A stretch of DNA of 12,804 bases from CAYTQK01 sp964439745 (GCA_964439745.1 CAYTQK010000072.1:1-12804), one strand, 5' to 3'. Shown: positions 1 through 7,398, numbered from the stretch's first letter. Notes: generated by a model from the letters alone, not told the origin. Program-made: numbers and translations.

Positions 1-1306
1 CCAGCTGATAGGACACCGGCGACGCCGTCAGGGCCGGATGGGTGCCGGTCTGGAAAGTGGCGATGTCATCGGCGGTCATGCGTTGATTAATACAGGCGCT
101 GATGGCGTTGATGAGCTCGCCGCCGCTCTTGGCACCGGACACCTGGCCGCCCAGGAGAACGCGGCTGCCCTGTTCGAATATCAGCTTTACTTTCAGCGAG
201 CAGGAACCGGGCATGCACCCGGGATGACAATTGGGCGCTTCGGCCTGGCCGACCACGTAGGTATATCCTTTGTCTTCGGCCATTCCTTCCGTCAAGCCGG
301 CCGCGGCAAAGGCGATGTCACCAAGTATGGTGGAAAACACCCCGATCACGCCCATGTTGACGCGCCGGGGATGATACAGGTTGGTCCCGGCAATGCGCGC
401 TTCCATGGTGGCAATCGAAGCCAGCTTCAACCCGGAAGGCTTGCCGTCAAAAAAAGATACCTTTTCCGTGCAATCCCCGCAAGCAAAAACATCTTCATCG
501 CTGGTCTGCATATAGCGATTCACCAGGATGGAGTCGGTGACACCCATCTCCAGGCCGGCCTGCTGGGCCAGTTCCACGTTGCCCCGGGCACCGATCCCCA
601 GAATGGCCACGTCGGCCGCGATCTCGCGACCGCTGGCCAGCTGGACACCCGAGATCTTTTCTTCGCCGGTAAAGGCGGCCACTTTTTCGTCCAGCAGCAG
701 CTCCACACCCTGCCCCCGCAGCGTCTCTTCGGCCTTGAGGCAGAATTCCCGGTCAAAGACCAGCTGCAGGCAGTTGGTCATCATTTCCACGATGGTCAGG
801 TTGATCCCGGGTCTTCGTTTTTTGATCTCTTCTGCGAATTCCACCCCGATGAAACCACAGCCCATGATAACCACGTTGGAACAACCATCAATGGCGTCGA
901 GAACATTATTCAAATACCCCACGTCCTTGTGGATACAGAAAATATTCTCCTTGTCCACGCCGGGAATGGACGGCACAATGGGCAAAGATCCGGTGGCGAT
1001 GATCAGTTTTTCATAGCCGATCTCCTCCCCGCCGTCCATGCTGACCCGGTGGTTCTGGCGATCAATCTTGGTGACCGCGTCGATGATCAGTTCAATGTTG
1101 TTCTGCTCCAGGGGTGCGTCCGGGATGAGGTTTTTATCGGGAGAGCCTACGGTACCGAAAATGTACGGGATTCCGCAGGGGATCAGCACGTCTTTTTCCT
1201 TGCGCACCAGGGTGACCTGCTTGTCGGGATAATGCCGCTTGGCCGTGATGGCCGCCGTCAGTCCGGCGGCGCTGCCGCCGATTACCAAAACCTGTGTCTG
1301 TCTCAT
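1..1306 (-). CDS. FAD-dependent pyridine nucleotide-disulfide oxidoreductase, CoA-disulfide / persulfide reductase-like (3' end outside window)
   Basis: Flavoprotein expected to move electrons from NAD(P)H through FAD to a small disulfide or persulfide, or to oxygen, in the cytoplasm. The 435 visible residues show an N-terminal FAD site (GGSAAG, residues 10-15), a second dinucleotide site for NAD(P)H (GCGFIG, 149-154), an ATG motif (ATGSLP) and the second FAD motif ACGDC (275-279). Cys44 in IPCGIPY sits where CoA-disulfide reductases and NADH oxidases of this family carry their single redox cysteine. The C-terminal dimerisation domain carries an unusual cysteine cluster, CHPGCMPGSC (360-369). 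The ATG at 1306 is preceded by GGAG at good spacing. The gene is divergent from typA and has its own promoter. The family is clear, but the substrate (CoA disulfide, polysulfide, persulfide or oxygen) cannot be read from the sequence. A C-terminal rhodanese domain, present in some relatives, would lie outside the window. Confidence 0.9.
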   Translation of the reverse strand, partial: MRQTQVLVIGGSAAGLTAAITAKRHYPDKQVTLVRKEKDVLIPCGIPYIFGTVGSPDKNLIPDAPLEQNNIELIIDAVTKIDRQNHRVSMDGGEEIGYEKLIIATGSLPIVPSIPGVDKENIFCIHKDVGYLNNVLDAIDGCSNVVIMGCGFIGVEFAEEIKKRRPGINLTIVEMMTNCLQLVFDREFCLKAEETLRGQGVELLLDEKVAAFTGEEKISGVQLASGREIAADVAILGIGARGNVELAQQAGLEMGVTDSILVNRYMQTSDEDVFACGDCTEKVSFFDGKPSGLKLASIATMEARIAGTNLYHPRRVNMGVIGVFSTILGDIAFAAAGLTEGMAEDKGYTYVVGQAEAPNCHPGCMPGSCSLKVKLIFEQGSRVLLGGQVSGAKSGGELINAISACINQRMTADDIATFQTGTHPALTASPVSYQL

Positions 1307-1360
1307 TTACGTCTCCTTTCCGGTTTCACATTCGTCTTACAAAAGACCTTCATTATGTAC

Positions 1361-1376
1361 TTGCATAATTACGCAA
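1361..1376. promoter_or_regulatory. Palindromic operator candidate at the flavoprotein transcription start
   Basis: TTGCATAATTACGCAA is a 16-bp near-perfect dyad (TTGC-R-TAATTA-Y-GCAA, 14 of 16 positions symmetric). It abuts the -10 box and covers the predicted transcription start. TTGC/GCAA dyads of this size are typical sites for small winged-helix repressors of the MarR or ArsR type, so repression by such a protein is plausible. No regulator gene lies next to it in the window. Confidence 0.4.
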
Positions 1377-1405
1377 ATAATATAGTACACAAATTCCTGG
1401 GTCAA
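1377..1405 (-). promoter_or_regulatory. Sigma70-type promoter of the flavoprotein gene
   Basis: Read on the minus strand there is TTGACC (-35, 1400-1405), a 17-bp spacer and TATTAT (-10, 1377-1382). This is five of six consensus bases in each box at the ideal spacing. Transcription would start near 1370, giving a leader of about 65 nt before the ATG at 1306. Confidence 0.6.
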
Positions 1406-1488
1406 CCCCGAAAAACCGGATTTTATAAAAAAATGGCAGCAAAACGGCATTGACCGGTGCGGCTTTCCGCCAAAATGTACGAAAATGA

Positions 1489-1516
1489 TTTGCCTTTATT
1501 GAGCCAATGGTATAAT
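1489..1516 (+). promoter_or_regulatory. Extended -10 promoter upstream of typA
   Basis: A perfect TATAAT (1511-1516) is preceded by TGG (1508-1510), which makes a textbook extended -10 element (TGnTATAAT). A weak -35-like TTTGCC lies at 1489-1494 with a 16-bp spacer. Transcription should start near 1523, leaving about 140 nt of leader before typA. The terminator described at 1568-1597 lies inside this leader. Confidence 0.6.
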
Positions 1517-1567
1517 TAAATAATATCTGTTTGACGAATTGACGAACAACAAGCTGATGTGCAGCAG

Positions 1568-1597
1568 AACCCGTCGTGCCGGTCATGACGGGTTTTT
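1568..1597 (+). terminator. Strong intrinsic terminator inside the typA leader (attenuator or small-RNA end)
   Basis: The left arm AACCCGTCGTG (1568-1578) pairs with CATGACGGGTT (1584-1594) over 11 bp with a single G-U pair and a 5-nt loop (CCGGT). The T run spans 1593-1597. Orientation is plus strand, ahead of typA. Because the upstream gene is divergent, this terminator can only act on transcripts from the promoter at 1489-1516. It must therefore be either a typA attenuator or the 3' end of an RNA of about 75 nt. Confidence 0.65.
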
Positions 1598-1663
1598 ATC
1601 ATTGGACCGGAGAACAATCCCGACACGGATGCCGCCGGGCAGGTTATTTTACGAATTTTGAAA

Positions 1664-3496
1664 ATGAAAAACATTACCAATACCAAGGTCCGCAACATCG
1701 CCATTATCGCCCACGTGGATCATGGCAAAACCACCCTGGTGGACGCCATGTTCAAGCAGAGCGGTCTGTTCCGGGAAGGCCAGGCGGTGGACGAGCGCCT
1801 CATGGACAGCCTGGAGCTGGAACGGGAGCGGGGCATTACCATTGCCGCCAAAAACTGCGCCATCACCTGGAAAGGGGTCAAGATCAACATCATCGACACC
1901 CCGGGTCACGCCGACTTCGGCGGCGAGGTGGAGCGGGCCCTGTCCATGGCCGACGGCGCCATCCTGCTGGTGGACGCGGCCGAAGGGCCCCTGCCCCAGA
2001 CCCGCTTTGTGCTGGACAAGGCCCTGAAAAAAAATTTGAAAATCATCGTGGTCATCAACAAGATCGATCGCGGCGACGCCCGGCCCGAAGAGGTCTTAGA
2101 AGAGATCTACGACCTGCTCATCGACCTGGATGCCACCGATGAACAGATCGAATTTCCCTGTCTCTATGCCGTGGGCCGGCAGGGGGTGGCCATGCCGTCC
2201 CCGGCTGAAAAGCGGGAGAACCTGCACCTGCTGCTGGACATGATGATCGACGAAATCCCCGCGCCATCAGGGAACGCCGGGGAGCCCTTCCAGATGCTGG
2301 TCTCTGACCTGAGCTACTCGGACTACCTGGGCCGGCTGGCCATCGGCAAAATCGTCAACGGCGCGGTTACCTCCCGCAACGACCTGGTCTGCCTGGGCGA
2401 AAAAGGCCGGCAGCGGCCCCTGAAAGTAACCCGGCTGCAAGTCTACAGCGGCATGGGACTGAAGGAAGCGACCACCGCCGAGGCCGGGGACATCATTGTT
2501 TTATCCGGCATCGAAGAGGTCTGCATCGGCGATACCATCTGCGGGGTAGAATCCACCCGGCCCCTGCCCCGCATCCGGGTGGATGAACCCACCGTCTTCA
2601 TGACCTTTACCCACAACACTTCCCCCCTGGCCGGCCGGGACGGCAAATGGGTCCAGGCCAGCAAGATCCACGCCCGCCTGGTCAAGGAGAGCCTGATGAA
2701 CGTCTCCATCCGGGTGGAGATTTCGCCGGACCGGGAGAGCTTCGTGGTCAAGGGCCGGGGGGAATTCCAGATGGCCATTCTCATTGAAACCATGCGGCGG
2801 GAGGGATTCGAGTTGTGCGTCGGCCGTCCCGGGGTGATCTACCGGCATGAAAACGGACAGAAAATGGAACCGGTGGAAGACCTGCTGATCGACTGCGAAG
2901 AGGCCTACAGCGGTATTGTCACCGAAAAACTCCTCCAGAAGAAGGGTTTTCTGGTCCGCATGGACAACCTGGCCACCGGGCGGACCCGCCTGCAATTTTC
3001 CGTGCCCTCCCGGGCCCTGATCGGGTACCGGGACGAATTTCTGACCGACACCCGCGGCACCGGCATCATGAACGCCGCCTTTGCCGGCTATGAGAAATAC
3101 CGGGGGGATTTTCCCGGCCGCTTTACCGGCAGCCTGGTGGCCGACCGCGGCGGCCAGGCCGTGCCCTTTGCCCTGTTCAACCTGGAAGCCCGGGGCCGGC
3201 TGTTCGTGCGGCCCGGGGATCATGTCTACGAGGGCGTCATCGTCGGCGAGCACAGCCGCGGCGGCGACCTCAACGTCAATCCCTGCAAAACCAAGAACCT
3301 GACCAACATGCGGGCGGCCGGCAAGGACGAAGCCGTCATCCTTACGCCGGTGCCGGAGATGACCCTGGAAAAGGCCATCCAGTTCATCAGCGACGACGAG
3401 ATGATCGAAGTCACCCCGAAGATCATCCGCCTGCGCAAGACCATTCTTTCCGCCCACGGCCGCAAGGTGGCCGAACGCCGCGGTGCCGCCGCCTGA
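1664..3496 (+). CDS. typA: Ribosome-associated translational GTPase TypA/BipA
   Basis: GTPase of the elongation-factor family that binds the 70S ribosome and supports 50S subunit assembly and stress adaptation. The 610 residues match the family length (about 605-615). The G domain shows the P-loop AHVDHGKT (16-23), switch I RERGITI (54-60), DTPGH (78-82) and NKID (132-135). The C-terminal half follows the EF-G-like domain III/V pattern with the BipA-specific C-terminal region; the segment reading RALIGYRDEFLTDTRGTG is characteristic of the family. The usual G5 serine appears replaced (LYAVGRQG). I chose the ATG at 1664 because the alternative TTG at 1658 adds only two residues; neither has a clear Shine-Dalgarno sequence, so initiation may be weak or coupled. 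The antiporter gene follows 28 bp downstream, probably in the same transcript. Confidence 0.96.
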   Translation: MKNITNTKVRNIAIIAHVDHGKTTLVDAMFKQSGLFREGQAVDERLMDSLELERERGITIAAKNCAITWKGVKINIIDTPGHADFGGEVERALSMADGAILLVDAAEGPLPQTRFVLDKALKKNLKIIVVINKIDRGDARPEEVLEEIYDLLIDLDATDEQIEFPCLYAVGRQGVAMPSPAEKRENLHLLLDMMIDEIPAPSGNAGEPFQMLVSDLSYSDYLGRLAIGKIVNGAVTSRNDLVCLGEKGRQRPLKVTRLQVYSGMGLKEATTAEAGDIIVLSGIEEVCIGDTICGVESTRPLPRIRVDEPTVFMTFTHNTSPLAGRDGKWVQASKIHARLVKESLMNVSIRVEISPDRESFVVKGRGEFQMAILIETMRREGFELCVGRPGVIYRHENGQKMEPVEDLLIDCEEAYSGIVTEKLLQKKGFLVRMDNLATGRTRLQFSVPSRALIGYRDEFLTDTRGTGIMNAAFAGYEKYRGDFPGRFTGSLVADRGGQAVPFALFNLEARGRLFVRPGDHVYEGVIVGEHSRGGDLNVNPCKTKNLTNMRAAGKDEAVILTPVPEMTLEKAIQFISDDEMIEVTPKIIRLRKTILSAHGRKVAERRGAAA

Positions 3497-3524
3497 AAAC
3501 GGGGGCGGCACAATAAAAGAAAAT

Positions 3525-5519
3525 ATGGGAATTGCTGCTGACATAATCATCCTGATCCTGGCCGCCTTCGTCTGCGGGCTTATCGCCCGGCGGCTGGGCC
3601 AGCCGCTCATCCTCGGCTATATCGTCGCCGGCGTGCTGCTGGGGCCTTACACCGGCGGTCATACCATCACCAATATCCACGAAATCGAGCTGCTGGCTGA
3701 AATCGGCATCGCCCTGCTCCTCTTTGCCCTGGGCCTGGAATTTTCCTTAAAAGACCTCCAGCCGGTCAAACACATCGCCATTATCGGCACGCCCATCCAG
3801 ATTCTTCTGACCATGGCCCTGGGCCTGGCCATCGGCCGGCTGATGGGGCTGGATTGGAAGACCTCCCTCTGGCTGGGTGCCATGATCTCCCTGTCCAGCA
3901 CCATGGTCATCCTGAAAACCCTGATGAACCAGGGGTGGCTGGGAACCCTTTCCAGCAAGGTCATGATCGGCATGCTCATCATCCAGGACCTGGCGGTGGT
4001 GCCGATGATGATCATGCTGCCCCAGCTCAACGACCCGGCCGTGGGGCTGACGGTCATCGGTATTTCCGCCCTGAAAGCGGCCGCCTTTATCGCCGCCATG
4101 ATCCTGCTGGGCACCCGGCTGCTGCCCCGGCTGATGGCCCACACCGCCCGCCTGGGGTCCCGGGAACTGTTCATGCTGGCCATTACCGCCATCGGCCTGG
4201 GCATCGGCTATGCCACCCACGTGGCCGGGCTGTCCTTTGCCTTCGGCGCCTTTGTAGCCGGGATGGTGCTGAGCGAATCGGACTACGGCCACCAGGCCCT
4301 GAGCGATATCATTCCCCTGCGGGACCTGTTCGGCCTGCTCTTTTTCACCTCGGTGGGCATGCTGTTCGACCCGGCCTTCCTGATCGACCATATCCGGGAG
4401 ATTCTGCTGATGATAGTGGTCGTCAGCCTGGGCAAAGGCATCCTCTTCAGTTCCCTGGCCTCCATTTTCCGCTACCGCAACGTGGTTCCCCTGGCCGTGG
4501 GTCTGGGCATGTTCCAGATCGGGGAATTTTCCTTTGTCCTGGCCCGGGTCGGCATATCCACCGACTCCATCGACCAGAATCTGTATTCCCTTATCCTGAC
4601 CACGGCGGTCCTGACCATGGTACTGACCCCCCTTATCTCCGGGCAGACCGCCCGCCTGTATGCCCTGAAAAAACGCTGGTTCCGGCATGAAGAACTGGAA
4701 TCCTCCAATATCCCGGGCATCGGGCTGACCGGCCACGTGGTTATCGCCGGCGGCGGCCGGGTGGGCTTTCAGATCGCCCAGAGCCTGCAGCGGCTGAACA
4801 AGCCCTTTGTCATCATTGAACTGGACCATCGACGCTTCGAGGAGGCCCGGGACCAGGGCATGGCCGTAATTTACGGCGATGCTTCCCAGGAGATCGTGCT
4901 GGACGCGGCCCGGATTCAGCGGGCCGTTCTGCTGATTCTGGCCGTACCCGGCCTGGTGGCGGCGCGCGAGATCATCCGGCACAGCCGCCGGATGAACGAA
5001 AAAATCGAGATCATGGCCCGAACGTCCGGGCCGGACTACTTTGAGCCCTTCCGGAAAATGGGTGTCTCCGGGGTGGTGCTGCCGGAATTCGAGGCCAGCC
5101 TGGAATTCATCCGGCAGGCCCTGGTTCACCTGGAGGTGCCGGCCACCGAAATCCAGCGGTGCGTCAACACCTTTCGCCGGGAACTGTACGCGCGGATGTT
5201 TCCGGACAAAAACGATTACCATACCCTGGCCCAGCTCCGCGACGCGGAAGAGCAATTCGACCTGCAATGGTTTCAGCTGGATGCCGAGGGCGGCATGGCG
5301 CACCACTCCATCGGCGAGAGCGGCATCCGTCAGCGAACCGGCGCTTCCATTGTGGGCGTGGTGCGGGATAAAAAACTGATCCCCAATCCCGGCCCGGAGT
5401 TTCTGCTGCTGCCCGGCGACCTGGTGGCCATTATCGGCAGCGCGCAGAACCGGCAGGACTTCTGCCGCCTGGCCTCCGCCCCGACCGCGGCCTGCGGGCA
5501 GGGCGACCAGACCGCCTGA
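3525..5519 (+). CDS. CPA2-family monovalent cation/proton antiporter with RCK (TrkA-type) domain, KefB/YbaL-like
   Basis: Inner-membrane antiporter, 664 residues. The first about 380 residues are almost continuously hydrophobic (roughly twelve helices) and include QDLAVVP (154-160), the motif with the conserved ion-site aspartate of Kef-type carriers. An RCK N domain follows, starting GHVVIAGGGRVG (403-414), a Rossmann nucleotide site with the acidic end of its second strand in IELD. A TrkA-C-like domain occupies about 595-650 (SIGESGIRQRTG to the LLLPGDLVAIIGS region). Known relatives export K+ or Na+ against protons and are gated by NAD(H), AMP or glutathione adducts; the ion and ligand here are not determined. 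The ATG at 3525 is preferred because helix 1 starts right after it. A GTG at 3483 overlapping typA would add 14 polar residues. The gene ends tail to tail with a trkH remnant. Confidence 0.9.
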   Translation: MGIAADIIILILAAFVCGLIARRLGQPLILGYIVAGVLLGPYTGGHTITNIHEIELLAEIGIALLLFALGLEFSLKDLQPVKHIAIIGTPIQILLTMALGLAIGRLMGLDWKTSLWLGAMISLSSTMVILKTLMNQGWLGTLSSKVMIGMLIIQDLAVVPMMIMLPQLNDPAVGLTVIGISALKAAAFIAAMILLGTRLLPRLMAHTARLGSRELFMLAITAIGLGIGYATHVAGLSFAFGAFVAGMVLSESDYGHQALSDIIPLRDLFGLLFFTSVGMLFDPAFLIDHIREILLMIVVVSLGKGILFSSLASIFRYRNVVPLAVGLGMFQIGEFSFVLARVGISTDSIDQNLYSLILTTAVLTMVLTPLISGQTARLYALKKRWFRHEELESSNIPGIGLTGHVVIAGGGRVGFQIAQSLQRLNKPFVIIELDHRRFEEARDQGMAVIYGDASQEIVLDAARIQRAVLLILAVPGLVAAREIIRHSRRMNEKIEIMARTSGPDYFEPFRKMGVSGVVLPEFEASLEFIRQALVHLEVPATEIQRCVNTFRRELYARMFPDKNDYHTLAQLRDAEEQFDLQWFQLDAEGGMAHHSIGESGIRQRTGASIVGVVRDKKLIPNPGPEFLLLPGDLVAIIGSAQNRQDFCRLASAPTAACGQGDQTA

Positions 5520-5532
5520 AAGACGATCCGCT

Positions 5533-5690
5533 TTATTCCCAGCGGTGAACCGTCAGGAACAGGATCAGTCCGAAAATTTCCAGCCGCCCCACATGATATA
5601 CGGCAGGGTGCCGACCAGGCAGGACAACAGCCAGCTGCAGATGACGATAAACAGGCCTTCGTTGTTGGAGATGTCAAAGGCCGGGCATAA
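5533..5690 (-). pseudogene. Internally deleted remnant of a TrkH-type potassium uptake gene
   Basis: Two fragments in different frames meet near 5587-5600. Reading leftwards, the first (about 5690-5592) encodes NNEGLFIVICSWLL and then LVGTLPY, matching the early TrkH helix that ends in a GALPF-like motif. The second (5589-5533) encodes GRLEIFGLILFLTVHRWE and a stop, matching the end of TrkH (GRLE, hydrophobic run, FW-like end). About 300 or more residues of the pore region between them are absent, so this cannot make a transporter. Upstream on the same strand (about 5880-5674) an open frame without a start codon ends in KTSVNELMTLNDKIMYL and ELKERAGRA. I do not recognise it; it may be the decayed neighbour of trkH. 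The TrkH assignment is from remembered family motifs. Confidence 0.65.
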
Positions 5691-5841
5691 TGGCCCGACC
5701 GGCCCGCTCCTTTAGCTCCGAGGCGGTCAGGTACATGATTTTGTCGTTCAGGGTCATCAACTCGTTGACCGACGTCTTGGCCTGGAGAAAACCCGGCGCG
5801 ACCGGCCTCGTTCCGGATAAAGCCCCGGGTAAACTTTCCTG

Positions 5842-5870
5842 TTGCCGGCAGTTGATTTCTGGATTATAAA
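5842..5870 (+). promoter_or_regulatory. Probable promoter of the radical SAM gene
   Basis: TTGCCG (5842-5847), a 17-bp spacer and TATAAA (5865-5870) form a fair sigma70-type promoter. It leaves a leader of about 100 nt before the ATG at 5979. I found no convincing riboswitch fold in that leader; it is too short for a cobalamin riboswitch. Confidence 0.45.
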
Positions 5871-5978
5871 CAATTTTCAGGAATTCTTTTCGACCCTGGT
5901 TCTATGCCGCAAATTCTGTCAAACGATAAAAACAAGACGATACTTTCAACGTCAGTTTTAAGCGAACAGGGAGGTTGC

Positions 5979-7286
5979 ATGAAAAAGCTGGTCCTGATTC
6001 TGCCCCAGCACCGGCGGGGATACTGGGGACATGTCTCCGCAACCGGCAAGGCGGGCATGGTGCGATTGAGTCTGCCCACCGTGGCCGCCCTTACCCCGGA
6101 TGACTGGACGGTGGAGATTATCGACAGCCGGGTCACCCCGATTGATTATGATATTCCGGCCGACCTGGTCGGCATCACCGCCTTTACCGCCGAAGCCCCC
6201 AGCGCTTATCAGATCGCCGGCGGTTTCCGGGCCCGGGGAGTTCCCGTGGTCATGGGCGGATTTCACGTTTCGGCCCGGCCGGAAGAAGCCCTGGAACACG
6301 CCGACAGCGTGGTTATCGGCGAAGCCGAGCCCGTCTGGTCGCAGGTGATCGCTGACGTGGAAAACAACGGCCTGCAGCGGGTCTACCGCTCCGGCTTGTG
6401 TGCCATGAAGGATCTGGCCATTCCCCGCCGGGACCTGCTTGACCGCAAAATGTACGTGACCGGCTTTAACACCCTGCAGGCCACCCGGGGCTGCCCGTTC
6501 AATTGTGAATACTGCGCGGTGAGCGCTTTTTTCGGCAAAAAATTCCGGACCCGGCCGGTGGCGGAGGTCATCGACGAAATCCGCACCTTTACGACCAGAC
6601 AATTCTTCTTTGTCGATGACAACATCGCCGGCCAGAAAAAATACGCCAAAGAGCTGTTCACCGCCCTGGCTCCGCTGAAACGGACCTGGGGCGGGCAGAC
6701 GGATCTGACCATCGCCAAAGATGAAGAATTGCTGCGGCTGTATGCCAAAAGCGGGGGAAAATACGCCTTTATCGGATTTGAATCCCTGTCTGAAAAAAAC
6801 CTGGCCAAAATGAACAAATCCTGGAACTCACCCCGCTCCTACCGCCAGGCCATCAAAAAATTTCACCGGGCCGGTATCAGTATTCTGGGCAGTTTCATTT
6901 TCGGCCTGGATGATGATGACCCCGGTGTTTTTGAGCGCACCGTGGATTTTATCCGGACAAGCCGGCTGGATGCCGCCCAGTTTCATATTCTGACGCCCTT
7001 CCCCGGCACCCGGCTGTATGACCGGATGGAAGCAGACGGCCGCATCACCAGCCGTGAATGGGACCGGTATCACACCGGGGAGGTCATCTTTCAACCGGCC
7101 GGCATGACCGCCGAACAATTACAGCAGGGCTACTGGCGGGCCTTCCGCAAGACCTACCGGCTGGACCGGACCCTGGCCAGGGCCCTGCGCAGTCCCCGCA
7201 ACCTGATCTTCCGGGCGTCCTTGAATTTCGGCTATCGCAAAAAAGCCCTGCAGATGCCGGCTGGCACGGATTTCAGCCTTTTGTAA
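5979..7286 (+). CDS. B12-binding-domain radical SAM protein (class B type)
   Basis: 435-residue cytoplasmic iron-sulfur enzyme. Residues 1 to about 135 look like the cobalamin-binding fold found ahead of many radical SAM domains, with VVMGGFHVSARPEEA (90-104) typical of it; the DxHxxG motif of base-off B12 enzymes is not seen, which is common in this class. The radical SAM domain carries the cluster motif GCPFNCEYC (171-179, cysteines 172, 176 and 179), which ligates a 4Fe-4S cluster that cleaves S-adenosylmethionine. The later FIGFESLS, GSFIFGLDDDDP and FPGTRLYDRM segments are standard for B12-binding members. Relatives methylate unactivated carbons or act in hopanoid, bacteriochlorophyll or natural-product pathways. 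No pathway partners are present, so the substrate is unknown. The ATG at 5979 has an excellent AGGGAGG RBS (5968-5974), which rules out the in-frame ATG at 5904. Confidence 0.88.
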   Translation: MKKLVLILPQHRRGYWGHVSATGKAGMVRLSLPTVAALTPDDWTVEIIDSRVTPIDYDIPADLVGITAFTAEAPSAYQIAGGFRARGVPVVMGGFHVSARPEEALEHADSVVIGEAEPVWSQVIADVENNGLQRVYRSGLCAMKDLAIPRRDLLDRKMYVTGFNTLQATRGCPFNCEYCAVSAFFGKKFRTRPVAEVIDEIRTFTTRQFFFVDDNIAGQKKYAKELFTALAPLKRTWGGQTDLTIAKDEELLRLYAKSGGKYAFIGFESLSEKNLAKMNKSWNSPRSYRQAIKKFHRAGISILGSFIFGLDDDDPGVFERTVDFIRTSRLDAAQFHILTPFPGTRLYDRMEADGRITSREWDRYHTGEVIFQPAGMTAEQLQQGYWRAFRKTYRLDRTLARALRSPRNLIFRASLNFGYRKKALQMPAGTDFSLL

Positions 7287-7302
7287 ACAGAAGATCGGCC
7301 AT

Positions 7303-7337
7303 GGGGGTGATTGTCCGGCCAGCCGGTCCATACCCCC
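7303..7337 (+). terminator. Hairpin downstream of the radical SAM gene (terminator-like, no T run)
   Basis: GGGGGT (7303-7308) pairs with ACCCCC (7332-7337), and inside it CCGG (7315-7318) pairs with CCGG (7323-7326) around CCAG. It starts 16 bp after the stop codon at 7286. No uridine tract follows directly, so it may protect the 3' end of the mRNA or need Rho to terminate. Confidence 0.35.
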
Positions 7338-7347
7338 GCTGGTTTAC

Positions 7348-7365
7348 GTAAAAAACTGTTTTTAC
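7348..7365. repeat. A/T-rich perfect inverted repeat
   Basis: GTAAAAA (7348-7354) and TTTTTAC (7359-7365) are perfect 7-bp arms around ACTG. It lies between the radical SAM stop and the ModE-type site and overlaps the proposed -35 of the regulator gene by five bases. It could be a weak bidirectional terminator or a protein site. Confidence 0.4.
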
Positions 7366-7389
7366 TTGCGTTATATCCAGTCATATATT
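7361..7389 (+). promoter_or_regulatory. Promoter of the ModE-like gene
   Basis: TTTACT (7361-7366), a 17-bp spacer and TATATT (7384-7389) form a plausible sigma70-type promoter. It is overlaid by the ModE-type operator at 7369-7392, so a bound regulator would exclude RNA polymerase. Confidence 0.4.
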
Positions 7390-7392
7390 ACG
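7369..7392. promoter_or_regulatory. ModE-box-like operator
   Basis: CGTTATAT (7369-7376), 8 bp, then ATATTACG (7385-7392) form a dyad with 7 of 8 symmetric positions. As I recall it, the E. coli modA operator bound by ModE has the form CGTTATAT-N8-ACATAACG, so the left half is identical, the spacing is the same and 6 of 8 bases agree on the right. The site sits directly before a gene encoding a ModE-type DNA-binding domain, which strongly suggests autoregulation. Confidence 0.6.
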
Positions 7393-7398
7393 TTTGCC

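Noticed and set aside
38..1453. Long plus-strand open frame (471 codons) opposite the flavoprotein gene
   Set aside because: It is antisense to a gene with clear family motifs on the minus strand, and its translation shows no recognisable domain; such frames are common in GC-rich DNA.
2501..3610. Minus-strand open frame of 369 codons opposite typA
   Set aside because: Shadow of typA and the antiporter start; low-complexity composition and no family resemblance.
3747..5306. Minus-strand open frame of 519 codons
   Set aside because: It is a shadow of the antiporter gene: the translation is rich in G, Q, H and D with no helices or motifs, while the plus strand encodes a complete CPA2 protein.
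5904..5978. Upstream ATG adding 25 residues to the radical SAM protein
   Set aside because: The added residues are polar and family-foreign, and the ATG at 5979 has a near-perfect RBS.
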